DNA from: a virus
Virus record (IMG/VR): IMGVR_UViG_3300042447_000912
Coordinates: 1 to 64,000 of that record
Length of the DNA stretch: 64,000 bases
Reading direction: 5' to 3' (one strand)
The notes below the pieces were generated by a model that saw only the letters and a program-made list of their open reading frames with translations, did not search any database and had not been told where the DNA came from. Each line of letters opens with the position of its first letter. Positions within the stretch are counted from its first letter, which is position 1. Shown one piece after another: positions 1 to 10,800 of the stretch. The position numbers and the translations under genes are program-made.

Positions 1-468
1 CCTGAATACACACTCACATTGACTGACCCATTAACAAACAAACCATTCGAAGCTACAATAGTTTTGGATGAATTAAATATTGTTAAACCAAATTCAACAC
101 CTGATGAAAACGGACATTACAATGTAAAATTACCACGTAGTGAAGCGAATGTAAAACTTAAACCACTGACTTATGGTGAAATCATTGAAATAGATAAAAT
201 GGTTGAAAGTTATCCTACTAATATGACACCTCCAAGAGTTACTTGGAAATTAATGAAACATATTGTTGAAATTAATGGTGAGACAGATAGAGAAAAAATT
301 TCACAAATGGTAAATAATCTTCCAATTATGGATTCAAAATTTATTAAAAAATTCATAAAAGAAAATGAACCATCTTTGGATTTAAAAAGAGTTGTTAGAG
401 CACCATCAGGTGAACAGGTGAATTTGGAGGTCACCTTTGGTGTTGAATTTTTTCGCCCTTTCTTCTAA
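1..468 (+). CDS. gp26: T4 gp26-like tail/baseplate-hub assembly chaperone, 5'-truncated
   Basis: The reading frame is open to the left edge, so the true start lies outside the window; a TTG at 19 is inside the gene, not its start. About 155 residues are visible. The C-terminus carries the family-like ending in which an APSGE segment leads to a beta-rich VTFGVEFF just before the stop, as in T4 gp26-type (T4_baseplate) proteins that help assemble the baseplate hub and are not retained in the virion. The family is usually about 200-245 aa, so some 50-90 residues are probably missing. The stop at 466-468 follows a UUU-CGC sequence, and the +1 frame continues for about 50 codons (next entry). Family assignment comes from pattern recall, not a search; the position before a tape-measure-like gene supports it. 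Confidence 0.6.
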   Translation, partial: PEYTLTLTDPLTNKPFEATIVLDELNIVKPNSTPDENGHYNVKLPRSEANVKLKPLTYGEIIEIDKMVESYPTNMTPPRVTWKLMKHIVEINGETDREKISQMVNNLPIMDSKFIKKFIKENEPSLDLKRVVRAPSGEQVNLEVTFGVEFFRPFF

Positions 469-610
469 GTATAGAGAAGTATTATTAGATGAGTATTTTT
501 TATTGGGTAAATTTCTTCATACATCATATACCGATTTTTTAAATTTACCAACATACTCAAGAAAATATTTAGTCAATAAAATTATAGAATACCACACATC
601 TGAAAAATAA
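452..610 (+). CDS. gp51: +1-frame extension of the chaperone gene (gp51-like), probably made by programmed frameshift
   Basis: In the +1 frame, sequence continues from the chaperone end to a TAA at 608-610 and encodes ALSSKYREVLLDEYFLLGKF followed by a segment with LPTYSRKYL. This helical pattern resembles the small T4 gp51 hub-assembly proteins (aromatic and Leu-rich, then Pro, then Arg/Tyr). The +1 frame is closed upstream by TGA at 419-421 and contains no ATG before the coding part; only GTG/TTG codons at 437-445 could serve. A +1 slip of tRNA-Phe from TTT (451-453) to TTC (452-454), promoted by a following rare CGC codon, would fuse it directly to the chaperone. Alternatives are non-ATG initiation or a sequencing error. 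Confidence 0.6.
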   Translation, partial: FALSSKYREVLLDEYFLLGKFLHTSYTDFLNLPTYSRKYLVNKIIEYHTSEK

Positions 611-628
611 AAAAAGGTGTGTGGTATT
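588..628 (+). terminator. hairpin overlapping the late promoter of the tape-measure gene
   Basis: A perfect 11-bp inverted repeat: AATACCACACA (588-598) pairs with TGTGTGGTATT (618-628) around a 19-nt A-rich loop that includes the stop of the frameshift product. The right arm runs into the TATTTATTTATA motif. It could terminate or process the upstream transcript. Confidence 0.5.
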
Positions 629-636
629 TATTTATA
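625..636 (+). promoter_or_regulatory. putative late promoter TATTTATTTATA
   Basis: The shared TATTTAT motif lies 25 nt upstream of the ATG at 650 and partly inside the preceding hairpin. It recurs before structural operon heads on both strands. Confidence 0.55.
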
Positions 637-649
637 AAACAATTTAAAT

Positions 650-2461
650 ATGGGTGGAGACGATGGTAAATCACTCTTAAGTGGTATAGAAAAACAATTT
701 CAGGAAATTGGAGAAAACTTTGGTGACGCTGTATTATCAAATGTAAAACCTGCTAGTTTAAAAAAAGTTTTTGATGAAGTAGAGGGTGCTGCAATTGGTG
801 TCGCAAAATCTTTTGGTGTTGGTAGAACTAATATATTGAGCATAAAAGCAGCAATGACAGATGTTGTTGGTGATGTTAAAGAATTGGGTGGAAAATTTTC
901 TGATATATCAGCTATTCAAACATCAATATCCTCTGATTTGGGTAGGAATGTCATATTAAATAATCAAGCGTATAAAGGATTAATAGCAACAGCTAAGGTT
1001 ACTGGTTTGGAAGTTGATGATATGGCAAAAAAATTCAAAGATGTTGGTGTTTCATATATGGGTGTACAAGACCAAATGCAGAAAGTAGTTGACATCTCAA
1101 GAAAAATGGGAGTTAATGCTCAAGGTGTTTCAGATGAGGTAGCAAAAAATTTAACTAAACTTAATACATTTAATTTTAAAGGTGGTATAGAAGGGTTAAC
1201 TAAAATGGTAGCTCAGGCTAAAGTTTTAAGAATAAATATGGAAGAAGTTTTTACATTATCCGAAAGTTTATTCGAACCTGACAAAGCTATAGAAATGTCG
1301 GCGGCATTACAAAGATTAGGTGTTACACAATCTGAATTATTAGACCCACTTCGATTGATGGATATGGCACAGAATGACCCTGGTGAATTGATGAATCAAA
1401 TGTCCAAAATGTCAGAAAAATTTGTTCAGCTTAATAAAGATGGTCGTTTCGAAATTATGCCTGGTGCAAAAAGACAACTAAGAGAGATTGCCAAAGAAAT
1501 GGGAATGAGTTATGATGAATTAGCAAAAATGGCAACTGGCTCAAAAGAACTCGATATGAAATTGAGTAAAATTAAATTTCCTGCAACATTTACTGAAGAA
1601 CAAAGAAACTTCATAGCTAATTTATCAGAAATAGGTCCTGGTGGTGAAATGACTTTAACCGTTGATGGTACTCAAATGGGAATAGATAAAGCTATGGAAA
1701 CTTTTGCTAAAGACAAAGATGCTTTAGACAAATTTATGAAAGACCAAGAACCTAAAACGATGGAAGAGTTGGCAAAAGAACAACTTACTGTCCAAGAAAA
1801 CCAAGAAATATTGTTGGCTATGATTGCTGACACTATGGGTTATGGTTTAGCAGCATCCAAAGGTGGTGAAAGATTAAGTAGGGCTGAGATAGAAATTTAT
1901 AAAAATGGTATCGAAGTATTAAAGAGAACAACTAAGGATAAAGAAGGTAAAGAAAAAACAGAAACATTTTCAGAAAAGGGAATTAGACAAGGTATTGGAA
2001 CTCAGTCAGATGATTTGATTAAAAGTTTATTCAAAGGTGATTTCAAAGGAGCTGGTGAGGCTGGCAGTAATATGGCCAACGAGTTTTACAATATGTTTAA
2101 GGAAAAAATGGAAAAAGCTAGTGTTGTGTATAAAGAATCTAAAGTTGGAAGTATTTTGACTGGTGAGGATGAAAAAACTAAAACTCAAGTAGCAACTACC
2201 ACAACACCGAAAACAACTGAAATGAGTTATTTGGATAAATTACAAAAACAAGTACAAGCACCAACAACTCAAAACTTAAATTATAGTGGTAATTTAAATG
2301 TAACTTTTTCAGCCCCACCTGGTGTAAATACCACTGAGGTCGAAAGAGTGTTGAATGAACTTATGAAAAAACCTGAGTTTATTCAAATGATTGCTCAAAT
2401 GGCCAAAGACCCAACAGGTAAACAAACTCCATCACAACAAAATATGAATTTTGGTAGATGA
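650..2461 (+). CDS. probable tail tape-measure protein (T4 gp29 analogue)
   Basis: The 603-aa protein is Met-, Lys- and Gly-rich and mostly helical, with stretches such as VAKSFGVGRTNILSIKAAMT near residue 50 and a long helical middle. The C-terminal third becomes Thr/Gln-rich and low in complexity. T4 gp29, which sets tail length, is of nearly equal length (590 aa). The position also fits: directly after the gp26/gp51-like chaperones and before baseplate genes. I recognise no specific motif, so the assignment rests on composition, length and neighbours. The gene has its own late-type motif 25 nt upstream. An alternative is another hub or tube structural protein. Confidence 0.5.
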   Translation: MGGDDGKSLLSGIEKQFQEIGENFGDAVLSNVKPASLKKVFDEVEGAAIGVAKSFGVGRTNILSIKAAMTDVVGDVKELGGKFSDISAIQTSISSDLGRNVILNNQAYKGLIATAKVTGLEVDDMAKKFKDVGVSYMGVQDQMQKVVDISRKMGVNAQGVSDEVAKNLTKLNTFNFKGGIEGLTKMVAQAKVLRINMEEVFTLSESLFEPDKAIEMSAALQRLGVTQSELLDPLRLMDMAQNDPGELMNQMSKMSEKFVQLNKDGRFEIMPGAKRQLREIAKEMGMSYDELAKMATGSKELDMKLSKIKFPATFTEEQRNFIANLSEIGPGGEMTLTVDGTQMGIDKAMETFAKDKDALDKFMKDQEPKTMEELAKEQLTVQENQEILLAMIADTMGYGLAASKGGERLSRAEIEIYKNGIEVLKRTTKDKEGKEKTETFSEKGIRQGIGTQSDDLIKSLFKGDFKGAGEAGSNMANEFYNMFKEKMEKASVVYKESKVGSILTGEDEKTKTQVATTTTPKTTEMSYLDKLQKQVQAPTTQNLNYSGNLNVTFSAPPGVNTTEVERVLNELMKKPEFIQMIAQMAKDPTGKQTPSQQNMNFGR

Positions 2462-2478
2462 TAAAAAAAAAATTCATC

Positions 2479-2486
2479 TATTTATT
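2479..2486 (+). promoter_or_regulatory. putative late promoter TATTTATT
   Basis: The motif starts 21 nt before the ATG at 2500, in the 38-nt gap after the tape-measure-like gene. Confidence 0.5.
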
Positions 2487-2499
2487 TTAAAATAAGATT

Positions 2500-5400
2500 A
2501 TGTCCGAAAGTTCATTATCGTTTGCATCAACATCAAGTTTTAGAAATAGTTTACTGAATAGGAATTTACCCCCCTATGCAGTGACTGGTGTTTATACAGC
2601 ACCTGTTGGTACTAGAACATATGAAACAAGTTTAAGTGATTACAATGTTATTAATTCACCTGATGATTTAATCTCACAGAATCCATTTGTAAGACAACTT
2701 TATCCGTTGAATGAGTATGGACCTGAAGGTGGATATAATTATACAATCACATACAATAACCCACCAATAATTAATAGTTCTAATCAAGGTGAATATAGTC
2801 CAAACGACACAGTACTAGATTTAGTTAATGAATTTTTTATTGACGCAGCATATATCGAAAACAGATATGGTCCTGTGGGAGGATTCAATGATATGGTTAT
2901 TATTGATAACATACAAAACAATAATAAGTTATATACACCATATTGGAATCCCCCAACTTTTGTACCCTCTTCCTATAGTCCATATCAGATTCTAATTTCT
3001 CCTGACCCCGCTGGTGATAGTGGATTATTATCACAAGATTCATATTTAGCTAAGCTTGGGGCTCAAACTTTAAAAAAACTTTTTCAGGACAGAGTTGATG
3101 CTGATACAAGAAGAAATACACAAGGCACTTTGACTCTTGATACAACAAGTGACCCTTTTGATATTTCTTTAATTATTGCGGGTAAAGAACCCTTGAGGTC
3201 TAAAAATTGGACTATTACAGTACCAACAACACCAACTAATGAATCACCATTTATACAAAGTTTGGGGGGTGCATATTTTCCTGTATCACCTATTGCTGGT
3301 GATTATTTTGACCCTGTACTTTTTAATGCTGGTTCATCCACACAAATATCATTAGCTCTTAACGTACCTAATTTAACAACTGGAGGTGGAGGTTTACCAC
3401 TCACCTTAAATATTACAACGAATCCATCACAGAATTTCATTGATAACACTGGTACAGGTCAACAATCAGCTTTATTTGCTAATATTGATTATAATAGATA
3501 TAGAGCACAATATACAAGAACTTCACAATTTGCACAAACTGAAAGTACAATAAATCAAAATGGTACTTTGAATGGTGGTTACTATGTGGGTAGTAGAACA
3601 TCTGAACCATCGACTATTACATCACCACCTTTACAAATACCTATTGACCCATTCGGAAGACAAGTACAAACACCGGTTTATGGACCTAGTGAGTTGGGTA
3701 GTTTATATGAAGGAAATATTGGTCGATTAAATTTTGGTTTGGCTGGTAAATCATCATCTGATGGTGGAGGTATTGATGGTCAATTTGTGTGGGTTTCACC
3801 TAAATATAAAAGTGATGCTGGTTTTAAAGCAACACCTGGTGGTGGTACTGGTTCACAAGATGAGGAATTTAATTTAATAAGTTCACAATATACAAGTAAC
3901 GAATCAACAAATTTACAATTCAAAGAAAGTTCTATTTTAGATGCAACTCAACGTCTTGTTAATTCGGCGGATTTAGTTAATGGTATTTCGAGATTAAAAC
4001 ACGTTGGAAATGCAATTAATCAAGTTAGTAAAGTTTTCAACGATGGATATAAAGAATTAACAAAAGGTTCAAGAGTTTTATCATATAGAGATAACACTAC
4101 TGGTGCTGAAGCGGGTATTGAATATTGTAGGGTATTTGCAAAAGATACACCTTATTACACTTATGGTGATTTACAGAAATCAGATGGTATTACTAAATCA
4201 GGTAGAAGATTTGACTATTCTGTATTGGACAACACTTATAATTTAAACATAGCACCACTCAAAAATCCTGGTTCAACAAATCTACAACCAAATGCAAAAG
4301 GTCAAGTTGTTGCTAAAAAATATATGTTCTCAATTGAAAATCTTGCTTGGAGAACATCAAGTAAACCTGGGTTTACATATGATGATTTACCTGCATGTGA
4401 AAGAGGACCTAATGGTGGTAGAATTATGTGGTTCCCACCCTATGATTTAACATTTGAAGATAGTGCTGATGTATCCTTCGATGCAACAACTTTTATTGGT
4501 AGACCTGAACCTATATATACTTACTCAAAATCAAGTAGAAGTGGTTCAGTAAATTGGAAAATCATAGTCGACCATCCTTCTGTTATGAACACAATTGTTC
4601 AAAAACAACTTAAGGGTCAAACTAAAGAAAAAATTGATTCAATAGTTGATTCATTTTTTGCAGGTTGTGTAAAATTTGACATTTACGAATTAGCTAAAAA
4701 ATTTAATACAATACCATTGTCTGAATTATATACATACCAAGAGGTTATTAATAATCCAAGATTAACCAAAGAAGAACTTGGTCAAGTTATAACAGAAATA
4801 TCAAAAGAAAATGTACCACTTGGAGGACAAGATGGAGGAAATGTTACTCCACCTCAGGGTGTCAAAAAAACTACACCAGACCCAGCTAAACAAGCTTTTG
4901 TTGATGCCTATTTAGGTATAGGTTTTTATTTTGACAATGATATTCCATCATCTGGTGATATTCCATATAATAGTACTTATGATGGTTATATTTCAAAAAA
5001 AGAAACTTATAAAACGAATGCTGAATCAGCTTTTGCTTCAGGTGGAACTTATTGTAAACAAAATGTTGAATTTTGTAATAGAGCCAAAAATGTCAACGAG
5101 TTTTTCGATTCTGTTGTAAAAACAAATTATGAAAAAGTTTCAAGTGGACAAAAGAATTTTATTACTGATGCCTTTGATTTATTGAATAATAAAAAAGGAA
5201 CTATTACTATAGAAATGGAGGGTGCTGCCTCAGCGACTGCGTCAGTTGATTACAATAAAAAATTGTCACAAAGAAGAATAGATTCAGTTGAAAGTTTCTT
5301 AAAATCTTTTAAAATCGGAGATGCTAATTTACAAAAATTTATTGATGATAAAAAACTAATAATTAAAGAAATTGCAAGTGGTGAACAAGCTAAAAGTGTT

Positions 5401-7539
5401 GTTCCCAAATCGGCAGATGGTACACCAGGTTTTGAAGTAAATTGTACTGAGGATATTAAAAGTACAACTGGTGCTATCACTTTTCAATCACAAGTATATT
5501 CTGTAAATGCAATGGCTTGTAGAAGAGTTATAATAAAATCAATTGTTGTTGATGTACCCGATATTGAAACTATTGAACAACCGAATGTTGAAGAACAAAA
5601 AGAAGTCAAAACACAACAAGTTGATGTTGTATCAAGTAGACCTGTAGATAGAGTTCAACCAACTGTAGATATTGTTAAAAAACTTAAAGATGGTATTGGT
5701 AAAAAAATATTGAGAAACTTATTTAGTGAATGTGATTATTTTGAAGTATTGAAGGAAGAAAATCCTATGGTATATACTTCAATTGTTGAAAAAATAAAGT
5801 ATTTCAATCCGGCTTTCCATTCTATGACACCTGAAGGCTTAAATGCTCGTCTAACTTTCTTGAATCAATGTACAAAACCTGGTGAAACGATACCAACAAT
5901 AGGTCCTGATGGTAAACCAAGATACAATGATGCTCAAAATACTGCATTTGGTGCACCACCAGTTCTAATACTTAGAATAGGAGATTTTTACAATACAAAG
6001 ATAATACCTAAAAGTGTTAGTTTTACATACGAAAAAGATGGTCAATTTGATATGAATCCTGAAGGTATTGGATTACAACCAATGATAGTTTCAGTAAAAA
6101 TGGGATTTGACATTATTGGTGGTATGGGTCTTAAAGGTCCTGTAGAACAATTACAGAATGCTTTATCATTCAACTATTATGCTAACACAGAAATATATGA
6201 TGAAAGAGCAACACCTACTGATGAAAGTTATAAAGTTGTAGACCAAGAAATTATTACTTCTTTAACCGCAGGAGAAGAAGCTGCGACAACTCAAAATTCA
6301 ACACCACCACAGACAAATCCTGGTGGTTCAACTATAGGTGAAATTATTACAAATATACCAGTACCTAATGGTCAAAATGGTGAAATCTCATACGGAAAAG
6401 TAATGGACACATTAATAGACCAAAGTGTAGGTTATTTCAATAACACACTTAATACATTAGAAAAGATTACACTAAATTATAATTATGGAATTCTACAATT
6501 GGTGAATCAAAAAAGATTATATACGACTGGTTTAATGAAAGGAGCAACTTGGGCAAACCAAGATACACCAATCTGGGGTGCACCATCTAGTGTTGGTGAA
6601 ACATTGGCCACTTTATTTAAAAATGTAACTGATGATATTGATGATGATGCTAACATAATTATTGAAGAATTAAATGCTAAAAAATTTGGATTAGATTCAC
6701 CAGCAATTAAAGGAGTTAAACAAAATATGAAAGAGTATTTTAAAACACTTCAATCTGAATTTGAGAATGGTATTACAACTATAACACAAGAGTTTATAAA
6801 GTTTGAACAAGATTTTGTTTACTTAATACGACAAATAAATTTAATAAGTGAAAATACTGATGGAAAACTTTTGAATGGTAATAAACCGAGAGTTTATAAC
6901 TTAACAGGTACTTCAGAAGTAACAGCATCAAGTTTGGAAAGTAGTCCAAAACCAACTAACACTACTGAGGAATTATCTTATGATTATGAGAAAGTTTACG
7001 AAGCATTGATTGACTATAATGATTATTTGTCAGGATTGGAAACTGAGGCAAAATATACAATTATAACAACAGAAGAAGGTTTAGATGAAATTTTTCCATT
7101 GAATGATTCTTTATTTAAAGATAATTCTGAACTTCTTTTCTTTATGGTTATATCAAGAATATTCTCTGATAAAAATAAAAGGGATGGTTTTATTAATAGT
7201 ATAATTAAAGGGGAACTTCTTAAAATTTCAGACCCACTAAATTTAAAAAATCAATTTACACAGATAGTAAATAAGTTAGCTAATAAATATGATAAGGAAT
7301 TAGCGGAAGAGGAAAAAATGTTCAAAGAACTAAGAAAAGATAAATATTTAAAAAATTTCTTAAGTAGTCCTGACGAAAAACTTTATCCTAAAGGTAAAAC
7401 AAGAAAATTTAATTATACAACGATACCTAACCAAAATACTAATGCAACACAAGAAACAAATATAAAAAATGTTTTTAGTACCACTAATACTAATCAAGAT
7501 ACTCAAACATTTGATGGAAAAGTTTCATTCAATAGTTAA
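2500..7539 (+). CDS. giant baseplate/tail structural protein with internal OmpA-like domain
   Basis: The 1679-aa protein has an N-terminal half (about 1-780) that is Pro/Gly/Asn/Tyr-rich, as in virion beta proteins. Around residues 805-1015 lies an OmpA-type peptidoglycan-binding module: a GFYFDND strand, then an IEMEGAAS strand and the helix motif NKKLSQRRIDSV (about 918-929), which fits the family pattern NxxLSxxRxxxV. Near residue 1158 a LRIGDFYNTKIIPKSVSFTY segment looks like a beta module of tail-tube or baseplate proteins. The last 350 residues are helical and charged. It is followed 3 nt later by gp53, so both are probably translated from one mRNA. Its exact T4 counterpart (gp48/gp54 region) cannot be fixed by eye. 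Confidence 0.6.
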   Translation: MSESSLSFASTSSFRNSLLNRNLPPYAVTGVYTAPVGTRTYETSLSDYNVINSPDDLISQNPFVRQLYPLNEYGPEGGYNYTITYNNPPIINSSNQGEYSPNDTVLDLVNEFFIDAAYIENRYGPVGGFNDMVIIDNIQNNNKLYTPYWNPPTFVPSSYSPYQILISPDPAGDSGLLSQDSYLAKLGAQTLKKLFQDRVDADTRRNTQGTLTLDTTSDPFDISLIIAGKEPLRSKNWTITVPTTPTNESPFIQSLGGAYFPVSPIAGDYFDPVLFNAGSSTQISLALNVPNLTTGGGGLPLTLNITTNPSQNFIDNTGTGQQSALFANIDYNRYRAQYTRTSQFAQTESTINQNGTLNGGYYVGSRTSEPSTITSPPLQIPIDPFGRQVQTPVYGPSELGSLYEGNIGRLNFGLAGKSSSDGGGIDGQFVWVSPKYKSDAGFKATPGGGTGSQDEEFNLISSQYTSNESTNLQFKESSILDATQRLVNSADLVNGISRLKHVGNAINQVSKVFNDGYKELTKGSRVLSYRDNTTGAEAGIEYCRVFAKDTPYYTYGDLQKSDGITKSGRRFDYSVLDNTYNLNIAPLKNPGSTNLQPNAKGQVVAKKYMFSIENLAWRTSSKPGFTYDDLPACERGPNGGRIMWFPPYDLTFEDSADVSFDATTFIGRPEPIYTYSKSSRSGSVNWKIIVDHPSVMNTIVQKQLKGQTKEKIDSIVDSFFAGCVKFDIYELAKKFNTIPLSELYTYQEVINNPRLTKEELGQVITEISKENVPLGGQDGGNVTPPQGVKKTTPDPAKQAFVDAYLGIGFYFDNDIPSSGDIPYNSTYDGYISKKETYKTNAESAFASGGTYCKQNVEFCNRAKNVNEFFDSVVKTNYEKVSSGQKNFITDAFDLLNNKKGTITIEMEGAASATASVDYNKKLSQRRIDSVESFLKSFKIGDANLQKFIDDKKLIIKEIASGEQAKSVVPKSADGTPGFEVNCTEDIKSTTGAITFQSQVYSVNAMACRRVIIKSIVVDVPDIETIEQPNVEEQKEVKTQQVDVVSSRPVDRVQPTVDIVKKLKDGIGKKILRNLFSECDYFEVLKEENPMVYTSIVEKIKYFNPAFHSMTPEGLNARLTFLNQCTKPGETIPTIGPDGKPRYNDAQNTAFGAPPVLILRIGDFYNTKIIPKSVSFTYEKDGQFDMNPEGIGLQPMIVSVKMGFDIIGGMGLKGPVEQLQNALSFNYYANTEIYDERATPTDESYKVVDQEIITSLTAGEEAATTQNSTPPQTNPGGSTIGEIITNIPVPNGQNGEISYGKVMDTLIDQSVGYFNNTLNTLEKITLNYNYGILQLVNQKRLYTTGLMKGATWANQDTPIWGAPSSVGETLATLFKNVTDDIDDDANIIIEELNAKKFGLDSPAIKGVKQNMKEYFKTLQSEFENGITTITQEFIKFEQDFVYLIRQINLISENTDGKLLNGNKPRVYNLTGTSEVTASSLESSPKPTNTTEELSYDYEKVYEALIDYNDYLSGLETEAKYTIITTEEGLDEIFPLNDSLFKDNSELLFFMVISRIFSDKNKRDGFINSIIKGELLKISDPLNLKNQFTQIVNKLANKYDKELAEEEKMFKELRKDKYLKNFLSSPDEKLYPKGKTRKFNYTTIPNQNTNATQETNIKNVFSTTNTNQDTQTFDGKVSFNS

Positions 7540-7542
7540 ATT

Positions 7543-7866
7543 ATGGCAAGACAAACATATAACAGATACGCAGATTTTCTTTTAAACGGACAACAAACGA
7601 TTGTTCCATATATTCAACTACCAAACAAAAGTAGTGATAAAAGATACATTTATAAAATTGGGATGTCCAGAATGGATAAAGTGTCACAACAATATTATGG
7701 TTCTCCAACTTTCGGTTGGTTAATCTTGATGGCTAATCCACAATATGGTGGACAAGAATGGAACATACCTGATGGTTCTATATTGACAATACCATATCCG
7801 TTAGTAACTTCTTTACAAGATTACAAATCCCAATTAAACAATCATTTCTTCTATTATGGTAGATAG
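7543..7866 (+). CDS. gp53: baseplate wedge protein gp53-like (LysM-type fold)
   Basis: This is a short 107-aa protein. The segment from about residue 45 to 90, with DKVSQQYYGSPTFGWLILMA, NPQYG and then IPDGSILTIPYP, matches the LysM-like core of gp53-type baseplate wedge proteins: a start-up helix, YYGSP, GW and an IPDGT-like turn before a final strand. In T4, gp53 joins wedges to the hub and starts the hexagonal baseplate. It is shorter than T4 gp53 (196 aa), so only the LysM-like part seems to be present. The gene lies 3 nt after the OmpA-containing gene, and its last 11 nt overlap the start of the 2450-aa hub gene, indicating translational coupling. Confidence 0.75.
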   Translation: MARQTYNRYADFLLNGQQTIVPYIQLPNKSSDKRYIYKIGMSRMDKVSQQYYGSPTFGWLILMANPQYGGQEWNIPDGSILTIPYPLVTSLQDYKSQLNNHFFYYGR

Positions 7867-10800
7867 ACCCGAAAATATATTAGTCGATTTTGACTATAAC
7901 AACATTATAGTAGTTGACCCAAACAAAATTATTGATGAGGATGGTCGTGCAAAAGACAGACACATCAGAATGGAGAATATGGTTTATTATGCTAATTTGG
8001 AATGTAAAGTAGTTCCAAGAACTAAATTAGCCGTGGGTGTTGCAGCTAATGATGCAATTCAAACAGTATCTGTAGCATCTCTTAATTTTCTACAACCTGG
8101 TGGAGAAGATTATCTTAATACTAAATGGACTGATGAAATAACAGGGAAAGATTCTTTGAAAGGTCAAGGTATTAATCAACCAATAAAAAACCAATTTCAA
8201 AATCCGAATAAAAGTGATGACTACTATGTAAGACAAACAATTAATACTGGTGGTAAACCTGGTGCTACTGACACTGGATTATTAGGTATAAAGTCAATTA
8301 GTGTCACAATTAACACAGCATTTGAACCAGTTATATCAATAAAAATGATTGATATAAGAGGTAAAGCTCTATTTGAATCAGGTGATAGTTCACCATATGC
8401 TGTTTTCTTCAACCTACCATATCCTTTATTCTATCTAACACTAAAGGGGTATCTAGGTAAAGCAATCAGGTTACCATTGATGTTGTATAAATTTGGTGCT
8501 TCATTTAATACTGGTTCGGGTAACTTCGATGTGGACTTACAATTTTATACATACAAATATAATGTAATGACTGAAATTACAATGGCTGGTCTATTAGCTA
8601 CACCTTATATGTATAAAACAAATCTTAGAATACAAGAAAGAAGTGGTGTCCCCAATCAGTCAGCAAACGTACAAGATAGAACAGTTACTAGAGGGTATCA
8701 AAAGATTCAAGAAGTTTATAGTGAATATAAATCAAAAGGTATCATACCTGATGATTTTCCTGAACTAACGTTGATGGAAATGAAAGATAGATTGGACATT
8801 TTTATTAAAAATAAAATGGACACTTTTGCAAAAGAAAACTTACAACCATTGAGTGATTGTGAAAGTTATAGAGTTAACTTAGCGGAATACTATGGTGATG
8901 TTTATTTTTATGCAGGAAATCAATCTTGGTTCAATAGAAATATGGACACACAAAATTTTATAGTTTTGACTGATAAAAAAACTAGGGTTTATACGTTCAC
9001 TAAAGTTATAGATACACCTGATAAAAGAAACACTGCTGAAAGTGAATTAATTGGGAAAATTAATGATAATAATAAAAAATTAAAAACCAATCAAACTGTT
9101 GGTGAGGATGGAAAATATAAAATAGGAAAAAAACCTGAGGTTAAGAGTGCGATAAATTTTAGTATAAGTATAGATACCTTCAGAAAAGTTGTACAAATCA
9201 AAGATATTGATATCGCTGAAACCTTCCTACAACGTAAGAAAAAAGAACCCACACCAGCTGAATTGGAGACATTTCAAGCTGAGTTGGAATTACAATTAGA
9301 GTTTCAAGCGGGTTCATTTAAAACAAAAAATGGGGACATAAAACAAGAAAAAAAATACTTTTTTTTCGAAGGTGATGGTTCATTTACTTCAATAGTACAA
9401 CAAATGAACACAGACCTCAAAAGAATAAAAGAGGATATTGAAAATGCTTTGACTGAGACATTGGCCGACTTATTACAAAATAAAAACAATGGTATTGGTT
9501 TTGTACCAAACATTAGAAATGTGTTAGCTGTGTTCTTTGCTAATGGTGAGGCATTTTTGAGATTGATGGATGATGTACATACTAAAGCTTGGAATGAAAG
9601 AAATAGTGATGTTAGGAAGAAAGCAATTTTTGACCCACAAGTTGCTGGTGCTTCACAAGATAATATAAATCCAGGTGATGACACTAATACACCAATTTAT
9701 CCTTGGCCACAATTTATTGTCGCAACTAATGGTGAAAATGGACAAGAAAAATATGAAATTAGATATCCTGGTGACCAATCTTTAATAAGTCGTACTCAAG
9801 GTTATTTATATGATAAATGGCCTGAAATTGAATTTGTTGAAGAATTCATTAAAGGTTTGACTGAGAGAGACCCCGAAAGAAAAGAAATCGGACCGACAAC
9901 AAATGAGGTATTAGATATTAAACGTGCATCTATTAATGCTATTGAGTTTCCAATAACCAATCAAGTTTATAGTAATAAAGAGGAAGTTAAGTTCTTTTAT
10001 GAGATTTACGAGAGATTAATTTATTTAGTTAATTTTTCAAAAATTACTCGAGCAAACAATACTAACTCTACTGCTGACGAAATATCAAATGTTTTAGCCG
10101 AGTTTGAAAGTGGTAATCTTTTGGATAGTTTGGGTGTAAATAGTCCATTCATAATTATGAAACTTAAAAATTTGGGTTTCAATGCTCAAACTTTTCCTTT
10201 AATCCTTAGACAAATATCTAATGGTGGTATAGGAGAAAGTTGGCAAAATTATATCAGAGGAATTTTCAATACAAAATATATACGTAATCAAATTTCTAAT
10301 TCTAGTTTCGAATTTATTAAAAGTTCTGATTTTATTAGTAGAGCTACTGAACCTCAATTATCAATTGTTGACGAAGACAAACTACAAAATTTTATTGATG
10401 ATTCTACCGCAGGTAATAAAGTTGATTTTACTGACACTTTTCCATTTACAAATTTAAATTGGTGTAAAAATAATTTAGCTAATGGTGTTGGTGTATCCAC
10501 AGTTAATCAAGCTATGGATACGAAAGATGTTATATTTTATAATAAAAATAAAAAAGTTATAACTAATTTTAACCAAGATACGACCTTTAACCAAATCAGA
10601 CCAATTACACACTTTGTTTTTCAAAATGTTAGTGAACCATCAGTAACGGAAGATAATTTAAAGACATTTTTACAAAGTAGAACAACTGATTATAAGTTAC
10701 AACTTATAACTGAAGGTAATGTTGATTATTCAAATTATAATGGAAATTTAGGTTTGGCTAATCAAACATCTTCTATGTTTAATACACCATACTTTACCAA

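Noticed and set aside
9304-9684. 126-codon minus-strand open frame inside the 2450-aa gene
   Set aside because: Shadow frame with Ser/Phe/Leu bias and no independent signals; the long plus gene is continuous.
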